Origin: Planctomycetota bacterium
GTDB taxonomy: Bacteria; Planctomycetota; Planctomycetia; Pirellulales; Lacipirellulaceae
Direction of reading: 5' to 3'
Assembly (NCBI GenBank): GCA_029259975.1
Contig: JAJDEE010000328.1
Coordinates: 1-5,240, forward strand
DNA: 5,240 nucleotides
The notes beneath the pieces are model-generated. The model was given only the letters and a program-made list of their open reading frames with translations, made no database searches and was not told the origin of the DNA. This document shows, piece after piece, positions 1 to 5,226 of this stretch (position 1 is its first letter; the number at the start of each line of letters is the position of its first letter). Both the position numbers and the translations under genes were made by a program.

Positions 1-858
1 TTGCTCGGGGGCACTGCGGATAAGGGCTTCGAGGTGGCGCGTGTACCACTCGGTGAGTAGTGGAATCGAACCGTACTGAAAATCGTCGTCCGTTGGGTCG
101 ACAATGTCCGCCACTTTCGTATCGATAACCAACGGCTGTCCGCTGCGCCTGAGCGCCGCTGAAACTGCTGTTGGGGCCAAGTTCCCCAACGTGAAAACCG
201 AGACCGCTTTGTGCGTCGAAGCCGGCTTGCCAAAAAAATCGACCCAGCACGCACCGCGCCCGGCGTGTTGATCGCCCAGCAGCGCCAGCGTACCGCCCTG
301 ATTGAGAACTTCGGCTATCTGCTCGCCGCTGCCTTGTTTGGGCAACATGTACTGTCCCGTGCTGCTGCGGAAATCGTTGACGAACCGATCGAGATACACA
401 TTGTCGAGTGGCCTCGCCACGGTGTGCGTCGGAAACCCATGCAGGGCCAACAGATAACCGCCCATCTCGAAATTGCCCAGATGTCCTGAGATAATCACGG
501 TCGGTCGCTCGTCGATTTGTCGAACGAGCATTTCTTTCATGTTCGGCACCGAAGAAAACCGCCGCCACGTCGTCCGTTTTACTTTGCGTGGCGCATGGGC
601 AATTTCCATGACCATCAACAGAATGTGTTCCCACATCGCCAATGCAATCGCATCGCGCTCGGCTTGCGATTTTTCGGGAAACGCAATCAGCAAGTTTTCC
701 TCAGTCACCTTCCGGCGCAATTTCAACACCTGCCAGCAAAACCAACCTACGCGTTTAGAAAGCGCCTGGCAAGTTTCTAGCGAAAGCGCCTGCACCATGC
801 AGATCAACATCCGCACGAAAAGATAGACCGAATAATCTGCTAGCTGTTTAAGTCGCAA
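1..858 (-). CDS. LpxL/HtrB-type lysophospholipid (lipid A) acyltransferase, C-terminus cut by window edge
   Basis: Inner-membrane acyltransferase of the LpxL/LpxM (HtrB) family, which moves an acyl chain from acyl-ACP onto a lipid A precursor or related glycolipid. I read 286 codons without a stop from TTG at 858 to the edge. Seen: an N-terminal hydrophobic anchor (about residues 9-25), the family H-x4-E catalytic motif as HLGNFE (H126, E131), the substrate-side motif VARPLDN (147-153), GDQHAG at 195-200, then DFFGKPAST from 207, and a closing WYTRHLEALIRSAPEQ (271-286). Family members normally continue with a Trp/His/Arg-rich tail, so perhaps 15-30 residues are missing. The start is chosen because TTG sits 8 bases after a purine-rich Shine-Dalgarno and gives MRLKQLADY, as expected before the anchor. 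The frame stays open upstream for about 50 codons, but without that family-like sequence. It lies 80 bases after the broken toxin and may share its transcript. The exact acceptor lipid cannot be read from sequence. Confidence 0.9.
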   Translation of the reverse strand, partial: MRLKQLADYSVYLFVRMLICMVQALSLETCQALSKRVGWFCWQVLKLRRKVTEENLLIAFPEKSQAERDAIALAMWEHILLMVMEIAHAPRKVKRTTWRRFSSVPNMKEMLVRQIDERPTVIISGHLGNFEMGGYLLALHGFPTHTVARPLDNVYLDRFVNDFRSSTGQYMLPKQGSGEQIAEVLNQGGTLALLGDQHAGRGACWVDFFGKPASTHKAVSVFTLGNLAPTAVSAALRRSGQPLVIDTKVADIVDPTDDDFQYGSIPLLTEWYTRHLEALIRSAPEQ

Positions 859-866
859 CGCTGGGG

Positions 867-876
867 TTCCTTCCTT
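867..876 (-). promoter_or_regulatory. Strong ribosome binding site deciding a TTG start
   Basis: On the minus strand this reads AAGGAAGGAA, two overlapping Shine-Dalgarno cores, with 8 bases to TTG at 858. No ATG occurs in frame between this site and the hydrophobic anchor, so it fixes TTG as the most likely start of the acyltransferase. Confidence 0.65.
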
Positions 877-938
877 GGATTTTGGAAGGACATTGTGCCT
901 GAAAAGTGTGGGCGGGCGGAAGAGCGGTTTTTTCGTGT

Positions 939-1283
939 TCAATCCAAGTCTGAAAGCATTTTGCCGGTTTCCCGTCGAGTCAGCAAGCTTTGTCCAGGCC
1001 TGCGAATACAGAGGATGTAGATTGTCTCACCTCGTACAGTGAACAACGCTCGGTTGGGCTGTCTACTTCTTGTACGATAGATAACCTGCCGAATCTCTTC
1101 TCCTGCTTGCTCACTTTCAGGAGCTAAACCATGGATGCGTGGATTTTTCTTGAGTTTGGCTAGTGCGGCTACAAAACCATTGAACCATCACTCGGCGGTT
1201 TCTGGCACTTGTTGAGCGATGTAGTCGGTTGTCGCACGAAGGTCGTTTTTTGCCCGGGTCGTGTAAACGAGTCGGTAGCTCAC
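939..1283 (-). pseudogene. RelE/ParE-family toxin, interrupted by an in-frame TGA
   Basis: Reading from GTG at 1283 gives a continuous toxin-like frame of 114 codons ending with TGA at 941-939, broken once by TGA at codon 32 (1190-1188). Before the break it reads SYRLVYTTRAKNDL and then an alpha-helical segment ending PETAE; after it comes WFNGFVAALAKLKKNPRIHG, then RALFTVRGETIYILCIRRPGQ near the C-terminus, the typical beta-strand core of RelE/ParE-type mRNA interferase or gyrase toxins. Both halves are in the same frame, so this is a nonsense change, not a frameshift. Family members usually carry Arg or Trp here, so one CGA-to-TGA or TGG-to-TGA transition would explain it. The GTG overlaps the antitoxin stop by four bases (GTGA), the usual coupling in such modules. 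No good in-frame restart follows the stop. The 31-residue fragment lacks the catalytic or target-binding core, so the toxin is probably inactive. A sequencing error is the main alternative. Confidence 0.8.
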
Positions 1284-1531
1284 GACGGGTTCGACCAACC
1301 ATGTTTTTCGCGAATGTCTGCATTGACTTTGTCGAAATCGTGAACTTGCCCAGCCTCGACATTAGCAAGCCCCTCACGGATCGCGTCCATCGTTTCGGCT
1401 TGCTCTTGAAGGGGAGGATTTTTTAGCAGCCACAAATCCAACAGCTCGTGCATCGATTCAACAGTGTCGTTTGCAAGTTTTGCGCAAGCAAATTGATGAA
1501 AGTTGCTTAAGTCAGCATGAGTGATTGCCAT
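1280..1531 (-). CDS. Small antitoxin of a RelE/ParE-type toxin-antitoxin pair
   Basis: An 83-residue acidic protein of the kind found directly upstream of RelE/ParE toxins. Such antitoxins bind and neutralise the toxin and often repress their own promoter. Seen: an N-terminal half with ITHADLSNFHQFACAKL and a Leu-rich stretch (ELLDLWLL, about 49-56) that may fold as helices, then the recurrent antitoxin-like motif AIREGLANVEAGQ (about 50 bases before the toxin frame opens) and a C-terminal tail NADIREKHG that would wrap the toxin. The start is backed by AGGAG six bases upstream of ATG. The stop overlaps the GTG of the toxin frame by four bases. Because the toxin carries a nonsense codon, this gene appears to be an orphan antitoxin in practice. 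I cannot assign it to a named DNA-binding class (Phd, RHH, AbrB); the pairing is inferred from position and the C-terminal motif. Confidence 0.75.
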   Translation of the reverse strand: MAITHADLSNFHQFACAKLANDTVESMHELLDLWLLKNPPLQEQAETMDAIREGLANVEAGQVHDFDKVNADIREKHGWSNPS

Positions 1532-1537
1532 GAAGGA

Positions 1538-1542
1538 CTCCT
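1538..1542 (-). promoter_or_regulatory. Shine-Dalgarno of the antitoxin
   Basis: AGGAG on the minus strand, six bases before ATG at 1531. It supports that start over later in-frame codons. Confidence 0.6.
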
Positions 1543-1545
1543 GAA

Positions 1546-1567
1546 TGAGTATCTCACCTCGATTCTA
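1546..1567 (-). promoter_or_regulatory. Possible promoter -10 and overlapping small inverted repeat of the toxin-antitoxin module
   Basis: On the minus strand TAGAAT (1567-1562) matches five of six bases of a sigma70 -10 box and would start a transcript about 25 bases before the antitoxin ATG. Just downstream lies TGAG-ATA-CTCA (1556-1546), a short inverted repeat where an autoregulating antitoxin could bind. No convincing -35 box is visible at the right distance, and an 11-base repeat of this kind can occur by chance. Confidence 0.25.
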
Positions 1568-1629
1568 ACATGAACAGCCGCGGTGGACTACAGTCAGACG
1601 AATTCGATCACCTTACGGAATGCGCCAGG

Positions 1630-2190
1630 CTAATCAGGGTTTCCTGCATCCAAGTCAAGTAAAGCATTTTTAGCACGATCGAGCATATTCTTGCCGATTT
1701 CCTTTTTCTTAAGAATTATCGATCGACGCTCAACGATATCATCAAATGTGTCGAGCGTTTCGTCCGGTCCGCTAGATCGTACGATGATGATTTGATGAAT
1801 CAGTGCTTCCTTTTGAGTGAGCTTAAACTGGTTGCCCCATGCATCACTAGGTAGATCGACGATGGGAGGCCATTTTGCTTTGCCGTCGTTGTCCAATTTT
1901 TTCACGATGGAGGTTGCTGCTCGCTTAGCTGTTGCCAATGTCGAATCTATTCGATTACGACGAACCTCTGCTTGCCAATTGTGATACCACAATGCGCATG
2001 GTAATATCACAATTAGCAGGCATAAAGGAGCGAATGCAACTAGGAGACGTTTTTTTGAGAATCGAGCCTCACCAGGTTTTGGCTTTTCGGCAAGATGTCC
2101 AACTGCGAATCCCATTGTCTCCAGCACCAACGAAACTAAGCACACCAGTGCTTGTACAAGTGCCGCAATAGCTTCTACGAAAACACCCAT
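1630..2190 (-). CDS. Two-helix membrane protein with GspG-like (pseudopilin) C-terminal motif
   Basis: Unnamed 186-residue protein. Seen: two hydrophobic segments (about 7-30 and 49-69) joined by a charged loop (HLAEKPKPGEARFSKK), followed by a hydrophilic region of about 115 residues. That region holds DAWGN at 116-120 and SSGPDETLDTFDDI at 139-152. This pair resembles the C-terminal end of type II secretion major pseudopilin GspG (D-x-WGN, then S-x-G-x-D ... T-x-DDI), the part that binds calcium. The rest differs from a pseudopilin: there is no short leader with Gly-Phe-Thr-Leu-(Ile/Val)-Glu, and there are two helices instead of one. The likely topology puts the C-terminal domain outside the cytoplasm. 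It starts 15 bases after the dehydrogenase stop with no clear Shine-Dalgarno, so it may be translated by coupling. Its DNA is visibly richer in A+T than that gene. Function unknown; the domain similarity is by eye. Confidence 0.7.
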   Translation of the reverse strand: MGVFVEAIAALVQALVCLVSLVLETMGFAVGHLAEKPKPGEARFSKKRLLVAFAPLCLLIVILPCALWYHNWQAEVRRNRIDSTLATAKRAATSIVKKLDNDGKAKWPPIVDLPSDAWGNQFKLTQKEALIHQIIIVRSSGPDETLDTFDDIVERRSIILKKKEIGKNMLDRAKNALLDLDAGNPD

Positions 2191-2205
2191 AAATTCGCCC
2201 GGTTT

Positions 2206-3273
2206 TCACCCCAGCTTCGGGTCGCTCTTCAGCGGCAACTTCACCAGCTTGCCCGTCTGGGCAGATTTGTAGATCGCTAGGATGATCTCGATTGCCTTGC
2301 GGCCTTCGTGGCCGTCGACGGCGGGGGTGCTATCGGTTTTGATCGCTTTGACGAAGTCGCGGAATTGGAGCGTGTGGCCGTGGTGGCCGATGGCCGAGGG
2401 GTCGGCAGCGCCGCCGCCGGTGCTTTTGCTGCTTTGCATCGCTTTGTGGATGGCGGCATCACCGCGTGCTTTTTTGGCGAAGTCCCATGCCTTGAGGTCT
2501 TCCTCTTCGAGAATGGCGGTGCCGTGGCTACCGTGAAGTTCGATGCGTTTGAGGTAGCCGGGATAGGCGGCGGTGGTCGCTTCGATCACGCCGAGGGCGC
2601 CGTTTTTGAAACGGAGCGTAGCGATCGCGACGTCTTCGACTTCGATCCGTTTGTGTGCTAGCAAGGCAGTCTGCGCCTGGATTTCTTCGACGGGGCCCAT
2701 CAGCCAGCTGAGCAAGTCGACGGTGTGGACTGCTTGGTTCATCAGCGCGCCGCCGCCGTCGAGCTTCCAGGTGCCGCGCCAGGCGCCGCTGTCGTAGTAT
2801 TCTTGTGTGCGAAACCATTTGACGTAGGCGTCGCCAAGCGTCAGCCGGCCAAAGCGGCCTTGATCGATCGCCTTACGCATGTGGACGGACGAGTTGTGGA
2901 AACGCGACGGAAAAATCGTGGCGAGCTTGACGCCCTGTTTTTCACATTCGCGGATGATGCGGTCGCAGCGTTTGAGTGTTATTTCCAGCGGCTTTTCGAC
3001 GATCACATGCTTGCCTGCGCGGGCCGCCGCGACGGCCGGTTCCATGTGGGCACCGCTAGGTGTGGCAATCGTCACGGCATCGACTGCCGGATCGGCGAGC
3101 ATCTCGGCCACGTCGGTATAAGGTGTGCAGTCCAATTCTTTGGCGAAGGCTTTGGCGCTTTTGGCATTTGGATTGCAGCAGGCAATCAGCTTAGCGCCGC
3201 GGACGTCTTCGATCGCTCGCGCGTGAAAGCGGCTGATCATCCCAGTTCCGACGATGGCAAAACCTAACGACAT
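2206..3273 (-). CDS. Gfo/Idh/MocA-family NAD(P)-dependent oxidoreductase
   Basis: A cytoplasmic 355-residue sugar-type dehydrogenase, normal length for the family, which oxidises or reduces a hydroxyl or keto group on sugars, inositols or nucleotide sugars using a tightly held NAD(P). Seen: an N-terminal Rossmann fold opening with FAIVGTGMISRFHARAI (G9, G11), the family signature EKP at 93-95 whose Lys lies in the active site, and the C-terminal-domain motif GGGALMNQAVHTVDLLSW (173-190) with the conserved His183 and Asp186. YYDSGAWRGTWKLDGGGA just before it recalls the branch that includes UDP-N-acetylglucosaminuronate 3-dehydrogenases (WlbA/WbpB-like), but no sugar-nucleotide genes flank it, so the substrate is not assigned. 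There is no signal peptide, unlike the many secreted planctomycete relatives. The Shine-Dalgarno is weak (AAGAAAG). It is the first gene of the leftward cluster and is divergent from trmL. Confidence 0.92.
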   Translation of the reverse strand: MSLGFAIVGTGMISRFHARAIEDVRGAKLIACCNPNAKSAKAFAKELDCTPYTDVAEMLADPAVDAVTIATPSGAHMEPAVAAARAGKHVIVEKPLEITLKRCDRIIRECEKQGVKLATIFPSRFHNSSVHMRKAIDQGRFGRLTLGDAYVKWFRTQEYYDSGAWRGTWKLDGGGALMNQAVHTVDLLSWLMGPVEEIQAQTALLAHKRIEVEDVAIATLRFKNGALGVIEATTAAYPGYLKRIELHGSHGTAILEEEDLKAWDFAKKARGDAAIHKAMQSSKSTGGGAADPSAIGHHGHTLQFRDFVKAIKTDSTPAVDGHEGRKAIEIILAIYKSAQTGKLVKLPLKSDPKLG

Positions 3274-3367
3274 GGGTAACTTTCTTGGTGTGTGTGAGAT
3301 AGATGATGTTACTATGGCTGCTTAACCTCAGGTCATCAATCTCCAATCTCAACTCTAACACTTTGGC
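3274..3367. promoter_or_regulatory. Divergent intergenic region between the dehydrogenase and trmL
   Basis: These 94 bases must hold the start signals of both divergent genes. I see no pair of -35/-10 boxes good enough to name; TACTAT (3310-3315) on the plus strand is a fair -10 match for trmL. The right half contains three copies of a degenerate heptamer (3335-3355), listed separately. No Shine-Dalgarno precedes the trmL ATG. Confidence 0.4.
3335..3355 (-). repeat. Three tandem degenerate heptamers, consensus GRTTGRN on the minus strand
   Basis: Read on the minus strand the 21 bases split into GAGTTGA, GATTGGA and GATTGAT. The same type of unit occurs in opposite orientation just after trmL (3839-3866). 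The role is unknown; the two arrays could be partly complementary in a trmL transcript. Confidence 0.45.
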
Positions 3368-3838
3368 ATGACAGAAAAATACCAGCCTCGACTACACATC
3401 GTGCTCTACCAGCCAGAAATCCCCTACAACACTGGCAGCGTGGGGCGGACGTGCGTGGCGGTGGGGGCCAAGCTGTGGCTAGTGCGGCCACTTGGATTTC
3501 GCGTCGATGACTACCATTTGCGGCGAGCAGGGATGGACTACGGGCAACATTTGGAGTGGCAGGCGGTCGACGATTGGGCAGCTCTTTGCGAAAACTGGCC
3601 GACGGAGCGACACTGGTATTTCAGCAAAAAAGCGACTGGCTCGTACGTCGATGCCTGTTTCGCCGAAGGCGACACGCTCGTCTTCGGCCGCGAATCGCTG
3701 GGCCTGCCTGACGAATTGCTGACCAGGCGGCCCGAACGCTGTTTGCGACTTCCCGTGCGTCCCGAGGTTCGTAGCCTGAATTTGTCGAATACGGTCGCGG
3801 TTGCGTGCTACGAGGCCCTCAGGCAATGGGGTCAATAA
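3368..3838 (+). CDS. trmL: tRNA (cytidine(34)-2'-O)-methyltransferase, SPOUT family
   Basis: Methylates the 2'-O of the wobble nucleotide (C34 or cmnm5U34) in tRNA-Leu isoacceptors using S-adenosylmethionine; it works in the cytoplasm as a knotted SPOUT dimer. At 156 residues it matches the size of the E. coli enzyme, a minimal SPOUT domain without an RNA-binding extension. Seen: HIVLYQPEIPYNTGSVGRTC (10-29) with the family Asn21 and Arg27, LVRPLGF (38-44), LRRAGMDY (51-58), the SAM-knot loop FGRESLGLP (106-114), and RSLNLSNTVAVACYEALRQ (135-153). All these blocks are typical of TrmL rather than of TrmH or TrmJ. The ATG has no Shine-Dalgarno before it, but there is no useful earlier start and the motif begins by residue 10. 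It appears to be a single-gene unit: a divergent gene is upstream and a terminator candidate follows about 75 bases later. Confidence 0.95.
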   Translation: MTEKYQPRLHIVLYQPEIPYNTGSVGRTCVAVGAKLWLVRPLGFRVDDYHLRRAGMDYGQHLEWQAVDDWAALCENWPTERHWYFSKKATGSYVDACFAEGDTLVFGRESLGLPDELLTRRPERCLRLPVRPEVRSLNLSNTVAVACYEALRQWGQ

Positions 3839-3866
3839 GGTTGAAGATTGAAGGTTGAAGGATGAT
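3839..3866 (+). repeat. Four tandem degenerate heptamers, consensus GRTTGAA
   Basis: Starting on the base after the trmL stop, the sequence is built of 7-base units: GGTTGAA, GATTGAA, GGTTGAA, and the more diverged GGATGAT. The period is exactly seven with no gaps. The same unit occurs in opposite orientation upstream of trmL. Confidence 0.6.
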
Positions 3867-3913
3867 TGGTAGAGGCGAACTGGGATTCCATGGATCGCCT
3901 GAGGACGCCACGG

Positions 3914-3958
3914 CCTTGAGGAAATCTACCAGCCCACAGCCGATTTCAAGGTTTTTTT
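3914..3958 (+). terminator. Rho-independent terminator candidate after trmL
   Basis: CCTT plus GAAATC (3914-3926, with a three-base GAG bulge) can pair with GATTTC plus AAGG (3942-3951), giving ten base pairs around a 15-base loop. Seven T residues (3952-3958) follow at once. Orientation and position fit the end of the trmL transcript. The stem is only moderately GC-rich and the bulge weakens it. Confidence 0.55.
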
Positions 3959-4124
3959 CAGATTGTTCCGTCTCATGATCGGAGTCTTTACGCTTGTACT
4001 TGTGGCCGAGTTTGTTTGGCCCGATAAATTAATATGAAGCCTCGGCAGCACGGACTGCTTGGTGGAATGGGTAAAATAGGCACTGCGAATTGACGGCAGG
4101 CAACTGACAGGTCACCATAGGGGA

Positions 4125-4134
4125 CTTGTACAAG
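4125..4134. repeat. Perfect 10-base palindrome CTTGTACAAG
   Basis: It lies 110 bases upstream of the murB start. The same 10-mer occurs at 2151-2160, inside the membrane-protein gene. It could be an operator half-site pair, but there is no direct sign of that. Confidence 0.3.
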
Positions 4135-4229
4135 GGAGCAGACTTTAGCCATTCAGGTCGACAGATTGGCTTGGAGAGTGTCTTTTTAAGTGTAGGTCGG
4201 TCCTGAGGTTAGGTACAGCTAGCTTTCGT

Positions 4230-4234
4230 AAGGG
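4230..4234 (+). promoter_or_regulatory. Shine-Dalgarno that selects the murB start
   Basis: AAGGG ends one base before ATG at 4236, which is too close to serve it, but lies ten bases before ATG at 4245 (and seven before GTG at 4242). This favours the later start. Confidence 0.5.
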
Positions 4235-4244
4235 TATGGCAGTG

Positions 4245-5123
4245 ATGACACTGGTAAGCGGCTTTGAAAAAATTGTTCGAGAGCAGGAGCCTTTAGGCGA
4301 GCGCACTTGGTTGAAATTGGGCGGTACGGCATCATTCTACGCCGAGCCTAATTCGGTCGACGAGCTAGCAGCTCTGGTGCGTCGCTGTTGCGACGAAGAG
4401 GTGCCGATCCACGTGCTTGGTGGTGGCTCGAATGTGTTGATCCGCGACGAAGGTGTGGCCGGCATGGTCATTAACCTCGCAGGCCGCGTCTTCTCCGATA
4501 TTCAAATCAACGAGGGTCGCCTGACTGCGGGCGGCGGCGCTCAATTAGCGCATGCGATCAGCGAAACGGTTCGTTCGGGGCTGGCCGGCTTGGAGCCTTT
4601 GGTCGGCATTCCTGGCACGGTGGGTGGAGCGCTGCACGGCAACTCTGGCAGCCGAGGTGGTGACATAGGCCAATGGGCGTGTCGCGCGACAGTGATGACT
4701 CGCTCGGGCGAAATTGTGCAGCGTGAGCGCGAAGATTTAGTGTTTGCCTATCGGCAAAGCAGCTTGGACGAGCTGGTGATCCTCAGCGCAGAGTTTCAGC
4801 TCGAAGAGGATGACCCCGAGCGGCTGACCAAGCGGATGCAGAAGCAATGGATTGTCAAAAAAGCAGCTCAGCCGCTGTCGCACCAAAATATTGCGAGCGT
4901 ATTCAAAAACCCACGTGGCATGAGCGCGGGGATGTTGATCGATCAGGCGGGTCTGAAAGGGACTCGTGTCGGGGCCGTCGAGGTAAGTCAACGTCATGCC
5001 AACTTCATCATCGCCGACGAGGAGGCGAAGAGCCAAGATGTGCTGCGGCTGATCGATATGATCCGTAGCCGCGTGGCCGAGCGTTTAGGAGTCGAACTCG
5101 AAACGGAACTCGAGATTTGGTAA
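4245..5123 (+). CDS. murB: UDP-N-acetylmuramate dehydrogenase (UDP-N-acetylenolpyruvoylglucosamine reductase), type II
   Basis: Cytoplasmic FAD enzyme that reduces UDP-GlcNAc-enolpyruvate to UDP-MurNAc with NADPH, the second committed step of peptidoglycan synthesis. From ATG 4245 it has 292 residues, the size of the shorter type II MurB. Seen: the FAD-binding PP-loop motif GGGSN (59-63), GIPGTVGG (121-127/128), Tyr169-Arg170 in AYRQS, the catalytic-serine block as SVFKNP (Ser218), then AGMLIDQAGLKG, SQRHANFII, and a C-terminal LETELE with the Glu expected to complete the active site (286 or 288). The residue before the catalytic Ser is Ala where many homologues have Gly. The start at 4245 is preferred over 4236 (295 residues) because of Shine-Dalgarno spacing and because it yields MTLVSGFE, the usual N-terminus in relatives. 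No mur, fts or dcw gene is adjacent, so it stands outside the division cluster. It is intact, with all key residues present. Confidence 0.95.
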   Translation: MTLVSGFEKIVREQEPLGERTWLKLGGTASFYAEPNSVDELAALVRRCCDEEVPIHVLGGGSNVLIRDEGVAGMVINLAGRVFSDIQINEGRLTAGGGAQLAHAISETVRSGLAGLEPLVGIPGTVGGALHGNSGSRGGDIGQWACRATVMTRSGEIVQREREDLVFAYRQSSLDELVILSAEFQLEEDDPERLTKRMQKQWIVKKAAQPLSHQNIASVFKNPRGMSAGMLIDQAGLKGTRVGAVEVSQRHANFIIADEEAKSQDVLRLIDMIRSRVAERLGVELETELEIW

Positions 5124-5149
5124 AGGCATCTTTTAGTCGTGGGCAGTTC

Positions 5150-5166
5150 GTGGTTTATAAAACCGC
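5150..5166 (+). terminator. Weak stem-loop after murB
   Basis: GTGGTTT (5150-5156) pairs with AAACCGC (5160-5166) around a three-base loop, with one G-T wobble. No T-tract follows on the plus strand, so at best it is a weak terminator or a processing site. Confidence 0.25.
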
Positions 5167-5226
5167 TACACAACATCTGCTTAGGTTCGTTCGTAAAATA
5201 AGTGGCGGATCTTGATCTATAGCGGC

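Larger units (their letters stand above)
3839..4244. other. Gene-free stretch between trmL and murB
   Basis: About 400 bases without a supported gene. In order it holds the heptamer array, a 6-bp stem with a 16-base loop (3873-3900) that I do not trust, the terminator candidate (3914-3958), an AT-rich patch (about 4020-4036), TAAAAT at 4072-4077 and TTGACG at 4090-4095 as loose promoter-like words, and the perfect palindrome CTTGTACAAG (4125-4134). The murB promoter should lie here, but I cannot fix it. Base composition and stop codons argue against a hidden long gene, and I recognise no tRNA or riboswitch. Confidence 0.5.

Noticed and set aside
211..826. Plus-strand open frames of 87-117 codons opposite the left end
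   Set aside because: They are shadows of the acyltransferase, which has family motifs (HLGNFE, VARPLDN) in the minus-strand frame.
1188..1190. TGA in the toxin as selenocysteine or as a recoded Trp codon
   Set aside because: RelE/ParE toxins are not selenoproteins, no SECIS-like hairpin is evident just after it, and other genes here end in TGA as a normal stop.
1117..1377. Minus-strand 86-codon frame over the antitoxin/toxin junction
   Set aside because: It is out of frame with both genes of the module; its protein is Arg/Ser-rich without any motif, while the toxin frame shows clear family likeness.
2277..3267. Several long frames on both strands inside the dehydrogenase region
   Set aside because: GC-rich coding DNA produces such frames; only the 355-residue frame has Rossmann, EKP and GGGALMNQ motifs.
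3479..3835. 118-codon minus-strand frame opposite trmL
   Set aside because: Antisense shadow of a gene with complete SPOUT motifs; no ribosome binding site or recognisable domain.
3873..3900. 6-bp inverted repeat AGGCGA/TCGCCT with a 16-base loop
   Set aside because: Short stem, large loop, no T-tract; the next hairpin is a better terminator.
3975..4037. 20-codon hydrophobic open frame starting ATGATCGGAGTC
   Set aside because: No Shine-Dalgarno, no homology I recognise, and such short frames are common by chance.
4737..5176. Antisense and alternate-frame ORFs over the end of murB
   Set aside because: Shadows of a full-length, motif-complete murB.
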